A DNA stretch of 64,000 nucleotides from Lacrimispora sphenoides JCM 1415. GTDB lineage: Bacteria; Bacillota; Clostridia; Lachnospirales; Lachnospiraceae. The notes under the pieces are model-generated. The model saw nothing but the letters and a program-made list of their open reading frames with translations. It had not been told where the DNA came from and made no database searches. The number at the start of each line of letters is the position of its first letter. Positions within the stretch are counted from its first letter, which is position 1. This document shows, piece by piece, positions 54,870-63,916 of the stretch. Position numbers and translations under genes: made by a program. The stretch covers positions 2,356,001 through 2,420,000 of the forward strand of contig NZ_LT630003.1 of the NCBI RefSeq assembly GCF_900105615.1. The letters are read 5' to 3'.

Positions 54870-56039
54870 TTATGTGTCCAAATCATAACCGTCAAGGAAG
54901 TGATGTACATTTCCATTTTCCTTGTATGCAATGATGGTATTTAAATTTACATTTTCCACGCTCTTAAATATATTACTTTCAATATACGGGTTTACTTCCT
55001 TTAACTGCCTGATTAAATCTTTTATCTCCATTCTCTTTGATCCTGTGCTGCCGTCGGTCCTGCAGGTCGTGCAGGTATCTGTAAACCGGCATGCACATTG
55101 AATGAAGTGCAGGTCATTGTAATCTCTCCAACCCTTAATATCATCCTCCCGTATGAGATACATAGGACGGATGAGTTCCATTCCTTCAAAATTCGTACTG
55201 TGCAGTTTGGGCATCATGGTCTGTATCTGTGCTCCGTACATCATGCCCATCAGTATTGTTTCAATGACATCATCGTAATGATGTCCCAGGGCGATCTTAT
55301 TACAGCCCAGTTCCTTTGCCTTGCTGTATAAATAACCCCGCCTCATTCTGGCACACAGATAGCACGGGGATTTCTGCACATCATAAACCGCATCAAAAAT
55401 CTGGGTTTCAAATACGGTGATGGGTATATTCAAAAGCTTTGCATTGTTTTCGATTACCTGCCGGTTGGTTTCGTTGTAGCCTGGGTCCATGACAAGAAAG
55501 ACCAGCTCAAAAGGAAACTTATTGTGCCGCCTTAATTCCTGAAACAACTTTGCCATGAGCATGGAATCCTTACCCCCTGAAATACAGACGGCAACCCTGT
55601 CATTTTCCTTTACCAGCTCATACTCATTAACGGCCTTGGCAAATCTACTGAACAGTTCCTTATGAAATTTCTTCCGGATGCTCTTTTCTATTTCTTCCAG
55701 GCGTTCTTTTCCCGTATCCTCTTTCTCCATGGCCCGAAGCAGCCATTCTCCATAGCCGCCGCGAAGATTATACGCTTCATATCCCTGTTTTGTCAGATAA
55801 TCTGCAGCCTCTTCACTGATGATCCCTTTTAAGCAATATAATATGATCTTCCTGTCCCTTGGAAGGGAAGGCTCTCCATTTAACAATGCTTCTTTTTCAA
55901 TATTGATAGCCCCCGGTATAAATCCATGGTTGTATGCCGTCTGATCCCTGACGTCTACAAGCACATATTCCTCCGGGCTCATTTTCTTCATTTGTTCCAA
56001 TGAAAGATCGTGCTCTTGAGCCATATCGCCGTCAAACAT
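54870..56039 (-). CDS. Rhodanese–TtcA-like tRNA thiolation fusion
   Basis: 389 aa from ATG 56039, GGGAGGTAATC upstream. N-terminal rhodanese domain (DVRDQTAYNHGFIPGAINIE; active Cys in YCLKGI) of about 110 aa, then a TtcA-type PP-loop ATPase (SGGKDSMLMAKLF, CYLCARMRRG, HHYDDVIETILM, CTTCRTDGSTGS). Rhodanese likely supplies persulfide for tRNA thiolation. The fused arrangement differs from stand-alone TtcA. Gap of 4 nt to the next gene. Confidence 0.88.
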   Translation of the reverse strand: MFDGDMAQEHDLSLEQMKKMSPEEYVLVDVRDQTAYNHGFIPGAINIEKEALLNGEPSLPRDRKIILYCLKGIISEEAADYLTKQGYEAYNLRGGYGEWLLRAMEKEDTGKERLEEIEKSIRKKFHKELFSRFAKAVNEYELVKENDRVAVCISGGKDSMLMAKLFQELRRHNKFPFELVFLVMDPGYNETNRQVIENNAKLLNIPITVFETQIFDAVYDVQKSPCYLCARMRRGYLYSKAKELGCNKIALGHHYDDVIETILMGMMYGAQIQTMMPKLHSTNFEGMELIRPMYLIREDDIKGWRDYNDLHFIQCACRFTDTCTTCRTDGSTGSKRMEIKDLIRQLKEVNPYIESNIFKSVENVNLNTIIAYKENGNVHHFLDGYDLDT

Positions 56040-56043
56040 GTGA

Positions 56044-56814
56044 TTACCTCCCCATCTTTCCATTTAGAGACAGATCCTTGATCACTTCTCCGGCTATGAT
56101 AAGCCCTGCCACAGAAGGAACAAAGGCCACGCTTCCGGGAATATCTCTCCGCTCCGTGCACTTATGTTTGGCTCCCGGCGGGCAGATACAGTTTGTCCTG
56201 CAGCTGATGGACATATCCTCCAGGGGCCTTGTTGGCTTTTCTGTGGAAAAAACAACCTTAAGCTTCTTTACGCCCCTTTTCTTAAGCTCTCTGCGCATGA
56301 CCTTTGCAAGGGGACACATGGTGGTTTTATAAATATCCGCAACCTGAAATTTTGTAGGGTCCAGTTTATTGCCTGCACCCATACAGCTGATGACCGGGAC
56401 GCCTGCCTCTTTTGCCCGCATGATCAGTTCAAGCTTTGCGGTTACGGTATCAACTGCATCTACTATATAATCATAATTTTTAAAATCAAAATCATCCGCA
56501 TTTTCCGGCAAGTAGAAGCACTGGTGCATTTCCACTTCGGCATCTGGATTGATTTCCAATATTCTGTCCTTCATTACTTCAACTTTATATTTGCCTACCG
56601 TTTTTCTGGTGGCTATGATCTGCCTGTTTAAATTGGTAAGACAAACCTTATCATCATCAACTAGTACAAAGGAACGGATTCCGCTTCTTACCAAGGCTTC
56701 TACCACATATCCGCCTACGCCGCCGATACCAAATACAGCAACCTTTGCACTCTTCAATTTTTCCATGGCATCTTCACCCAACAACAACTGGGTTCTTGAA
56801 AACTGGTTTAACAA
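56044..56814 (-). CDS. tcdA: tRNA t6A dehydratase (TcdA-like, E1/ThiF fold)
   Basis: 256 aa, TTG start at 56814 with GAGG upstream. Nucleotide motif GIGGVGGYV; ATP-binding DDDKVCLTNLNRQ; catalytic Cys and the C-terminal metal cluster (SISCRTNCICPPGA). TcdA makes cyclic t6A in tRNA. Organised with a tRNA sulfurtransferase as a tRNA modification operon. Confidence 0.88.
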   Translation of the reverse strand: MLNQFSRTQLLLGEDAMEKLKSAKVAVFGIGGVGGYVVEALVRSGIRSFVLVDDDKVCLTNLNRQIIATRKTVGKYKVEVMKDRILEINPDAEVEMHQCFYLPENADDFDFKNYDYIVDAVDTVTAKLELIMRAKEAGVPVISCMGAGNKLDPTKFQVADIYKTTMCPLAKVMRRELKKRGVKKLKVVFSTEKPTRPLEDMSISCRTNCICPPGAKHKCTERRDIPGSVAFVPSVAGLIIAGEVIKDLSLNGKMGR

Positions 56815-56838
56815 TTGATTCTACCTCTTTCTTTAATT

Positions 56839-56854
56839 TACTATCAATTTAGTA
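56839..56854. promoter_or_regulatory. Likely Rrf2 operator
   Basis: TACTATCAATTTAGTA: inverted TACTA/TAGTA arms, between the -10 and the start of the tRNA operon. Confidence 0.45.
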
Positions 56855-56876
56855 GGAATAAAAAAGCACTTCAATT

Positions 56877-56905
56877 ATTATACTTCTAAATGCTTATTTG
56901 GGCAA
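56877..56905 (-). promoter_or_regulatory. Promoter of the tRNA-modification operon
   Basis: TTGCCC (56900-56905), 17-nt spacer, TATAAT (56877-56882) on the minus strand, about 60 nt before TTG 56814. Confidence 0.65.
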
Positions 56906-56935
56906 TTGATTTTTACTGCTGATGAAAAACAAAAT

Positions 56936-56993
56936 AGCAAACAATTACTGGACCGCTGATTGCTAAACGGCTTTTCGTTGCCTGCTATTTTTA
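56936..56993 (-). terminator. Terminator of the P-type ATPase gene
   Basis: AATAGCAGGCAAC and GTTTGCTATT stem (about 40-nt loop), minus strand T-run GTTTTTC. Confidence 0.55.
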
Positions 56994-57013
56994 GAATTTT
57001 CGCTAACTGTTAG

Positions 57014-57053
57014 TCAATCGGATATCCGCAGTCCGCGACCCTGCTAGATGAGG
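57014..57053 (-). mobile_element. Short copy of IS200/IS605-type element remnant
   Basis: The same ends as the element at 4236-4392 (21 of 23 positions of TCAATCGGATATYCGCARTCC), and again next to TTTAA, which here contains the ATPase stop codon. The middle is missing. No transposase. Confidence 0.38.
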
Positions 57054-59753
57054 TTAAAAACTGTCGTCTTTTCTTATCCGGTGGCGGATCACACGATTTC
57101 GGTATTCATAAACCTCGCGAATGTTTGTCTGTTCATCAATGAACTTTCCAATCTCGGCTACGATCGTCGGTATTACGGAAAGACCAGCTGCAAGCAGCCA
57201 GTGATGAGAATCTATGGCAGTTAAACCAAAGATTTTTCCTAAGGGCGGGAATGCCACCAGAAGGCTGAATACTGCAATCATGGCCATGGTACTGTATAAT
57301 ACCGGCGGATTATCTTTAATGGTCCGCTTGAAGATAGACTTCCTGCTGCGGACTGTAAATAAATGTAGGATGGAGGTCCAGCCTAAAACCAGAAAGGCAA
57401 CGGTCTGTCCGATTGCCTGAGAGGGTTCCTGCATTCCCGGAAGTGTCCGGAACGTACCGATGTAATATCCAACCAGAACCACAACCGAGCACGCAATGGT
57501 CTGCTGTATAATTACCGGAAGAAGGCCACCGGATAAAAATCCTTCGTCTCTGCGGATAGGTTCCCGATCCATAAGACGAGGATCCGAAGTATCCCTGGAT
57601 AAGCAAATTCCTGGAATACCGTCACCCAGCACATTGACTAACAACAGCATGATCGGTGTTACAGGGATACCCCAGCCTTTTAACTGGGCAACCAGCATAA
57701 TGACAATTTCCGAAATATTACATACCAGCAGAAAGTAAACAGTTTTTCTGATATTCGAGAAAACATTCCTACCCTCTGATACCGCATCTATAATCGTAGC
57801 AAAGTTGTCATCTGTTAAAACCATGTCAGAAGCACTTTTTGCTACTTCAGTTCCGCTTTGACCCATGGAGATTCCAACGTCTGCTGCCTTCAGTGCCGGC
57901 GTATCATTGACACCGTCTCCGGTCATGGAAACAACTTCCCCATTTTCCTGCCATGCTTCAACAATGCGGATCTTATCCTCTGGGGAAACCCGGGCATAAA
58001 CAGAATAATGATGGATATTCCTGCAAAGGTCTTCATCAGACATATCATTTAACTGCTGTCCGGTAAGAACCTTTTCATTTTCACCTAGAATTCCAATGTT
58101 TCTAGCGATTGCACTTGCTGTCGCCGCATGATCCCCGGTGATCATGATGGTACGGATACCGGCCATCTTTGCCCTTTCTACTGCCTGGGCTGCTTCCGGA
58201 CGAGCCGGATCAATTAAACCAATAAGCCCGCATAATTCCAGATCCTGCTCAATTTCCTCCGGGTTTTCCATAGAAGGAGCTTCCTTTACATATCGGATCC
58301 CAAGGGCCAGAACACGAAGTGCCTCTCCGGCAAAAATCTTATGAACATAGTCAACTTCATTCTTTGCTTTCTCATCAAATGCTTTGAGAGGCAATCGGTC
58401 AAGAGCACCTTTCGTAAGAATTAAATATCCTCCCGAGGACGCCTCTAAAACAATGGTCATCATCTTACGTTCAGAAGAAAAAGGAATTTCTCCTACGATG
58501 CGGTATTGCTCAGAAATACGTTCTTTGGATAAGCCCTTTTCATGGAGAAGGCGCATGATGGCTTTCTCCGTCGGATTTCCCATGATGGTTAAGGTTCCAT
58601 CCTCTTCTTCCTGGACAGAGGCGTTGCTTGCCAGTGCAAACATCGAAAGAAGCTCTGTCTGATCCTTCTCAAATTCATCTCCGGCTTTAAACGGCTCATT
58701 TCCAGGAATCCAAAGCTTTTCAATGGTCATCCGGTTCTGGGTCAGTGTTCCGGTCTTATCTGAGCAGATGACCGAGGTGTTGCCAAGAGTCTCTACTGCG
58801 GACAGCTTGCGGATCAGAGCATTTTTATTCACCATATTTTTAACGCCCTGGGAAAGGGATAAGGTTACAATTAAATTCAGGGTTTCCGGTACTGCTGCTA
58901 CAGCCAGAGTGGCCGCAAGCATAACCATGGACCAAACGGATTCACCCTGTAATATACCGATGGCAAAGAGCAATACAGCTGCTGCAATGGCAACAATGCT
59001 GATGGACTTTGCAATTCGCTCCAAACGCCGCTGCAGCGGTGTTTTTAATTTCTGTGAGTTGTTAAGATATCCTGCAATCTTCCCCATCTCTGTCTGCATT
59101 CCGGTAGCAGTAACCATGGCTAACCCATGCCCTGATGTTACATGGCAGCTGGAGAATACCATATTAAGCTGATCTCCCAGAGGTACACTGCCCTGCAGCA
59201 GAATATCCGCATCTTTTTCCGATGGCTCGCTTTCTCCTGTGAGCGCCGATTCATCCACCTGTAAATTGGTGCTGGTGATCAGGCGTGCGTCGGCAGGAAC
59301 AATGCTTCCCAGTTGAAGCTTAATGATATCACCGGGAACCAATTCACTTGTATCCATCTCTTTTTGTACGCCATCCCGTATAACAATACAGTTAGGAGAG
59401 TTTAAGCTGGACAATGCCTCCAGGGCTTTTTCAGCGCCCCGCTCCTGGGTTATTGCAAGTATTAGGTTTAAGATAACAATCGAAACGATTACAACTGGCT
59501 CTATAAAGCCATGACCATCCTTCAATGCCATCCCCAAAGACAGCAAGGCAGCCAAAAGAAGTATTATCGTTGAAATATCTTTAAGATGGTGCAGGATTTC
59601 TTTGATCAGACTGGTTTTTTCCTGCTTTGCAAACTCATTTTTTCCATACTTGCTTTGTCGGTTTGCTACCTCTTGATCCGATATTCCAGTATTTTCGTTC
59701 GTGTTAAAATGTTCAAGTGTCTCTGCTATGCTAGCTACATACCAATTTTCCAC
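57054..59753 (-). CDS. Calcium-type P-type ATPase
   Basis: 899 aa, GTG start with AAAGGAGG upstream. TGES loop, phospho-Asp in CSDKTGTLTQ, nucleotide part KGALDRL, hinge MTGDGVNDTPALKAADVG. The M6 motif NVLGDGIPG and a Glu in VPETLN (usual PEGL) fit Ca2+-type PMCA/SERCA-like pumps; ten TM segments. It probably exports Ca2+ (or Mn2+). Confidence 0.9.
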   Translation of the reverse strand: MENWYVASIAETLEHFNTNENTGISDQEVANRQSKYGKNEFAKQEKTSLIKEILHHLKDISTIILLLAALLSLGMALKDGHGFIEPVVIVSIVILNLILAITQERGAEKALEALSSLNSPNCIVIRDGVQKEMDTSELVPGDIIKLQLGSIVPADARLITSTNLQVDESALTGESEPSEKDADILLQGSVPLGDQLNMVFSSCHVTSGHGLAMVTATGMQTEMGKIAGYLNNSQKLKTPLQRRLERIAKSISIVAIAAAVLLFAIGILQGESVWSMVMLAATLAVAAVPETLNLIVTLSLSQGVKNMVNKNALIRKLSAVETLGNTSVICSDKTGTLTQNRMTIEKLWIPGNEPFKAGDEFEKDQTELLSMFALASNASVQEEEDGTLTIMGNPTEKAIMRLLHEKGLSKERISEQYRIVGEIPFSSERKMMTIVLEASSGGYLILTKGALDRLPLKAFDEKAKNEVDYVHKIFAGEALRVLALGIRYVKEAPSMENPEEIEQDLELCGLIGLIDPARPEAAQAVERAKMAGIRTIMITGDHAATASAIARNIGILGENEKVLTGQQLNDMSDEDLCRNIHHYSVYARVSPEDKIRIVEAWQENGEVVSMTGDGVNDTPALKAADVGISMGQSGTEVAKSASDMVLTDDNFATIIDAVSEGRNVFSNIRKTVYFLLVCNISEIVIMLVAQLKGWGIPVTPIMLLLVNVLGDGIPGICLSRDTSDPRLMDREPIRRDEGFLSGGLLPVIIQQTIACSVVVLVGYYIGTFRTLPGMQEPSQAIGQTVAFLVLGWTSILHLFTVRSRKSIFKRTIKDNPPVLYSTMAMIAVFSLLVAFPPLGKIFGLTAIDSHHWLLAAGLSVIPTIVAEIGKFIDEQTNIREVYEYRNRVIRHRIRKDDSF

Positions 59754-59772
59754 TTAATCATCCTCCTTTCAG

Positions 59773-60411
59773 TTAAAATTCTTCATTCATTGGTTCCTTA
59801 AGTTTCTCTTCCATCAACCTTTCCAGTCTTCGCTCCATGGTCTCCGCGCAGCAGTCCACTTCCTGCGTGATCTGCTTGATCGACTGGAATGCAGCATCAT
59901 AAACGGTTCTTGGCTTATCATGAACTACCTGTCTGATGTTCTCTTCCGAAACCGATAGCTCCTTAAGTTTCTTAACCGGAACCGCAATATCGCCCTTTAA
60001 ATTTTCATAGCTGTATAAAAGCCTGCGAACCTGTACACAGAGTAGATTTACTACATGTACAATTTCATCGGTCATATCCAGCTCCACGGACTTTTCCAAG
60101 GTCTCAATAAGAGAAGAGATCATCTCCTGTATCTCCGGCTGGGGAAGCTTTTCCATAATTCGGAACAGCTTTTCCGCTCTTTTAAGAGATACGATTTCAT
60201 CCTGCTTGTAGCGATACTCAGTCGCTCCCATTAAATATCCAACCGTCACTCCGAAATAATCAGCTATATGCCCGGCAAAATCAATATCCGGTGCCCGCTT
60301 CTCATTCTCGTAATTGTTGACCGTCATCCGGCTCACTCCGAGCTCTGCAGCCAGCTTTTCCTGGCTCAAGTTCCTTTCTTCCCGAAGAGTTCTGATACGT
60401 TTTCCTATCAT
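59773..60411 (-). CDS. XRE-family regulator with extended C-terminus
   Basis: 212 aa from ATG 60411 (MIGKRIRTL) with AAAGGT upstream. HTH_3: LSQEKLAAELGVSRMTVNNYENEKRAPD. Residues 75-212 are helical and unassigned. It precedes the Ca-type ATPase by 19 nt and probably regulates it. Confidence 0.85.
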   Translation of the reverse strand: MIGKRIRTLREERNLSQEKLAAELGVSRMTVNNYENEKRAPDIDFAGHIADYFGVTVGYLMGATEYRYKQDEIVSLKRAEKLFRIMEKLPQPEIQEMISSLIETLEKSVELDMTDEIVHVVNLLCVQVRRLLYSYENLKGDIAVPVKKLKELSVSEENIRQVVHDKPRTVYDAAFQSIKQITQEVDCCAETMERRLERLMEEKLKEPMNEEF

Positions 60412-60560
60412 TGTTACCACACCTTTCTAAAAAAGTATAAAAAAAAATGATAACAATGTAAATCGTTTTTATTAAATGATACTGAATATTATCAAATCTT
60501 TACCTTTTCTTTATACGAAGGAATCTAGACATAGCCTTCCCAAATTTACGGTTTTATAAC

Positions 60561-60599
60561 AAAAAAAGAGACTGTTACACTGAGTATTCGTGTACAGCC
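60561..60599 (-). terminator. Terminator of the hemerythrin remnant
   Basis: CTGTACAC and GTGTAACAGT stem, then seven T on the minus strand. Confidence 0.65.
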
Positions 60600-60615
60600 T
60601 CCGGATTTTTTCTTC

Positions 60616-60864
60616 TTATCTTACCAGGCGGTATAAACCGCTTTCTTCTTTTTGCATCCTGACATCAATGCTTCTCATGATTTTATCAGCTTCGCCGAAA
60701 AAGCTTTCCTTTTCTGAAAGGATTTTAATTTTCGTGTTATATTTATCTTTAAATTCTGTAAACATGGCAAGCAGGTTCCCCATTTCCCTTTGATATTCCT
60801 CCGCCTGATTCACCAGCTTTGAATCGCCGGATCTTAGGAAGGCCGGGTAGAGATACTGATCCAT
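60616..60864 (-). pseudogene. Hemerythrin C-terminal remnant
   Basis: 82 residues: DQYLYPAFLRSGDSKLVNQA, MGNLLAMFTEFKDKY and a helical end match the distal half of HHE hemerythrins. The proximal Fe-ligand helix is absent. ATG 60864 follows AAGAAAGGGGC, so a short product may be made. Confidence 0.55.
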
Positions 60865-60896
60865 GCCCCTTTCTTTTGTATCTTCCCTGTAACAGG

Positions 60897-60928
60897 CGGG
60901 ACGGCCTGTTTCCCCTTCAGGCCGTCCC
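60897..60928 (-). terminator. Hairpin after the hemerythrin gene
   Basis: GGGACGGCCTG with CAGGCCGTCCC, 11 bp, loop of 9-10; no T-run. Confidence 0.6.
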
Positions 60929-60935
60929 GTGCTTG

Positions 60936-61484
60936 TTACCTTGTTTTTTCGCGGATCCAGGATTCGTACTTATCCTGTACGCCCTGATCCTTTGCCTGTC
61001 TTTCAAATGATTCCGTTTCGTCATCCACAGCTTTTAACTTATCTTCTGCCAGTGCACGTACTGCAAATGCATAGGCGGCCTCATCTTCTTTTTCAATATG
61101 GCGCTTTAATAAGGCACCATAGCCAACTGCATTGGAGATAATATCTAGCTTTGATTCTGTTCCCGGATTTTTCTCATATTCATCAATGGCTTTTTCCAGC
61201 TCAGAAAGGTAAAGTCTTCCCAGATCATGTTCCACAAGCATTCCATTCCTGATTAGCTTTTCCGCAACAGGTCCCATATTTTCCATCATGATCCGGAACA
61301 GGATCTTTTCTTCCTTTCCGTGATGATGCTTATCTGCGTAATTTCTTGCAAATTCAAGGCATTCCCGCAGCAGGGGGGCATCCACCGGCTTCCCCTCCAG
61401 AATATCGGCGCTGATGCTTCTTAGAAAGCCGGTAAAAGTCAGAATGTTCTCATGCTCCTTCATTAAGATATCTATTCCGTACAT
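60936..61484 (-). CDS. Hemerythrin-domain protein
   Basis: 182 aa. Diiron ligands: MKEHENI, KHHHGKEEKILF, VEHDLGRLY, RHIEKEDEAAY. It senses or stores O2/NO or detoxifies them. Next to hcp and an unassigned gene in a nitrosative/oxidative stress-like operon; overlaps the next gene by 13 nt. Confidence 0.88.
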   Translation of the reverse strand: MYGIDILMKEHENILTFTGFLRSISADILEGKPVDAPLLRECLEFARNYADKHHHGKEEKILFRIMMENMGPVAEKLIRNGMLVEHDLGRLYLSELEKAIDEYEKNPGTESKLDIISNAVGYGALLKRHIEKEDEAAYAFAVRALAEDKLKAVDDETESFERQAKDQGVQDKYESWIREKTR

Positions 61485-62092
61485 AAGCGTCTCCTCAATT
61501 CATATACCTGATCCTCAATCTGATGAAATTCCAGTTCGGAATCCTCAAACATTCCTTTTATCAGAGATTCTCTTAAGGTATCGTAATGTGTTACATCTCC
61601 ATGGATCATTGTCCAATAAGCGCCATGGATATCCTGGGTCTGCCTCCATACCAGGTTGTCTTCCGTTTCCTGGACTAACTCGTTCACTCTGTCACAGGGC
61701 ATGCCGTTGAGCAAGGTGCTTTCCAGATAATCATAGCCTTTGCGGACAGTGATATTTTTATCCGCAGAATTTCTTTTACCAAATTCTAAGACAGCATTAA
61801 CAATATGGGATAATCTTTCCTGATCTGGTTCCATGAGTTCGGTGACTACATAAGCAAGTCTGTTTTCCACCAGGCTCACCTTTTCCTGCAGCCAGCCGTG
61901 GATATTGCCTGTATCGATCATATCCTCCAGATTTCCTTTCTCAAGCACTCCGTATCTGCTGTCAGTCCTGGCTCTAAGCTCTTTGCCGCAGCCATTTTCT
62001 TCTGCGCAGTCCAAAATTGCGTCAGTCATTGCATCCTGAAATTTTATTTTGTTGTATAACCAAGTATGAATCGGTCCTAAAAAGGCACTCAT
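61472..62092 (-). CDS. Unassigned protein of the hcp cluster
   Basis: 206 aa, soluble. Starts MSAFLGPIHTWLYNKIKFQD. Contains His/Cys/Glu that could bind metal (CAEENGCGKELRARTD; IHGWLQEKV; GMPCDRV; HGAYWTMIHGDVTHYD), but no known domain. Always-adjacent genes are Hcp, DUF1858 and hemerythrin, so it probably serves redox or NO defence. Confidence 0.6.
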   Translation of the reverse strand: MSAFLGPIHTWLYNKIKFQDAMTDAILDCAEENGCGKELRARTDSRYGVLEKGNLEDMIDTGNIHGWLQEKVSLVENRLAYVVTELMEPDQERLSHIVNAVLEFGKRNSADKNITVRKGYDYLESTLLNGMPCDRVNELVQETEDNLVWRQTQDIHGAYWTMIHGDVTHYDTLRESLIKGMFEDSELEFHQIEDQVYELRRRLCTE

Positions 62093-62107
62093 GTTACACC
62101 TCTTTTC

Positions 62108-62290
62108 TTATTGGTTCAGCTTGTCCAGCACTGTGTCTGCATCAAGCCCGTGTACCATACAAGCATCTTCTAAGGATTCCATCTGGGATGACGGACATCC
62201 CAGACAGTGCATACCGCAGCCCATTAAAATCTCCGCTGCCTTTGGATTGCTTCTTAATATTTCTCCAATATACATTTCTTTCGTTATCAT
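62108..62290 (-). CDS. DUF1858 small redox protein (Hcp-associated)
   Basis: 60 aa. [20 protein letters not shown] matches the Hcp-associated disulfide domain (DUF1858). Clustered CxxC cysteines suggest electron or NO transfer. Co-transcribed with hcp. Confidence 0.88.
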   Translation of the reverse strand: MITKEMYIGEILRSNPKAAEILMGCGMHCLGCPSSQMESLEDACMVHGLDADTVLDKLNQ

Positions 62291-62323
62291 ATAATTATCC
62301 TCCTGATTTATTAATTGTTTATA

Positions 62324-63916
62324 TTATCCAAGAATTTTCTTTAAATCTTCTTCCGGTGTGCTGATCGGTGATATTCCGTAGTTTTCAACAAGGAAGTTTA
62401 ATACATTAGGTGATAAGAATGCAGGTAAAGATGGCCCCAGGTAGATATTCTTGATTCCAAGATGCAGCAAGGTAAGAAGAATGCACACTGCCTTCTGTTC
62501 ATACCAGGATAATATCATGGACAAGGGAAGTTCATTGACCCCGCATCCAAACGCTTCCGCCAGAGCAACCGCTACCTTGATGGCACTGAATGCATCATTA
62601 CACTGCCCCATATCCATGATTCTTGGAAGGCCTCCAATGGTTCCAAGATCAAGGTCGTTAAAACGGTATTTTCCGCAGGCAAGGGTTAAGATAATAGAAT
62701 CCTCAGGCGTCTGCTTTACAAAATCGGTATAATAATTTCTTCCTGTCTTAGCACCGTCACAGCCGCCTACTAAGAAGAAGTGGCTGATTGCTCCCTGCTT
62801 CACTGCATCAATGACCTGATCTGCAACTCCCAATACGGTTCCATGGGAAAATCCTGTCATGACTTCTTTGCCGCCGTTGATTCCTGTCATTTCATGGTCT
62901 TCTTCATATCCGCCAAGCTCCAGCGCCTTTTTAATGACAGGAGCAAAGTCTTTATCATCTCCTATGTGGACCATTTCCGGATAGGAAACCACTTCTGTGG
63001 TGAATACACGGTCGGCATAGCTCTTTTTCACTGGCATCAGGCAGTTTGTAGTAAAGAGAATGGGTGCAGGAAGGTTATCAAACTCTTTTTGCTGATTCTG
63101 CCATGCAGTTCCGAAATTCCCCTTTAAATGTGGATATTTCTTTAATTCCGGATAGCCATGGGCCGGAAGCATCTCTCCGTGGGTATAGATATTGATCCCC
63201 TTATCCTTTGTCTGCTCAAGAAGCTGTTTTAAATCATATAAATCATGTCCGGTGATTACGATAAACGGACCTTTTTCAATGGTAAGAGGCACTTTGGTTG
63301 GCTCCGGAGTTCCAAATGCGGTGGTATTTGCTTTATCAAGCAGCTCCATGCATTTTAAATTGATCTCTCCCACTTCAAGAACCACCGGAAGCAGCTGCTC
63401 CATGGTCAGATCATAGCTAATAACTGACAACGCCTTATAGAAGAAATGATTGACTCCTTCATCTTCATATCCTAAAACCATAGCATGATAGGCATAAGCT
63501 GCAACGCCCCGAAGTCCGAATAAAATCAAAGATTTTAAGGAACGGATATCTTCCTGGTCCTCCCAAATGTTCTTCATATCATAATCGGAAGTATTTCCGC
63601 AAACAGAGGTACATTTGCTGCAATCCGGCACGATCTTTTCTTTTTCTTCCCGTACCCTTTTAATCATCTCTGCTAAAACTTCATCATTGAAATTTACATT
63701 TGTGATGGTGGTAAACAGCCCTTCTATAAGGATTCTTGTGGTAGTCTCCAAAGGGGAATTATTGCCGCATGCCTTTGCCAGCCCGCTCAGGGCGCCTGTC
63801 AGTTCATCCTGTAAATTTGCGGTGCTTGCGGATTTGCCGCACACTCCTGCGCTGCCCGTACATCCGCTGCAGCCTGCCGTCTGCTCACACTGAAAGCAAA
63901 ACATTTTATGATCCAT
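62324..63916 (-). CDS. hcp: Hybrid-cluster protein / hydroxylamine reductase
   Basis: 530 aa from ATG 63916 (a TTG start at 63928 is possible). N-terminal [4Fe-4S] cysteines CFQCEQTAGCSGCTGSAGVC; the hybrid-cluster ligands follow (NTTAFGTPEP; ITGHDLYDL; TNCLMPVK; GGCDGAKTGR; CGKYRF; QCNDAFS). It reduces NO or hydroxylamine. First gene of the stress cluster; the window ends 84 nt upstream. Confidence 0.95.
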   Translation of the reverse strand: MDHKMFCFQCEQTAGCSGCTGSAGVCGKSASTANLQDELTGALSGLAKACGNNSPLETTTRILIEGLFTTITNVNFNDEVLAEMIKRVREEKEKIVPDCSKCTSVCGNTSDYDMKNIWEDQEDIRSLKSLILFGLRGVAAYAYHAMVLGYEDEGVNHFFYKALSVISYDLTMEQLLPVVLEVGEINLKCMELLDKANTTAFGTPEPTKVPLTIEKGPFIVITGHDLYDLKQLLEQTKDKGINIYTHGEMLPAHGYPELKKYPHLKGNFGTAWQNQQKEFDNLPAPILFTTNCLMPVKKSYADRVFTTEVVSYPEMVHIGDDKDFAPVIKKALELGGYEEDHEMTGINGGKEVMTGFSHGTVLGVADQVIDAVKQGAISHFFLVGGCDGAKTGRNYYTDFVKQTPEDSIILTLACGKYRFNDLDLGTIGGLPRIMDMGQCNDAFSAIKVAVALAEAFGCGVNELPLSMILSWYEQKAVCILLTLLHLGIKNIYLGPSLPAFLSPNVLNFLVENYGISPISTPEEDLKKILG

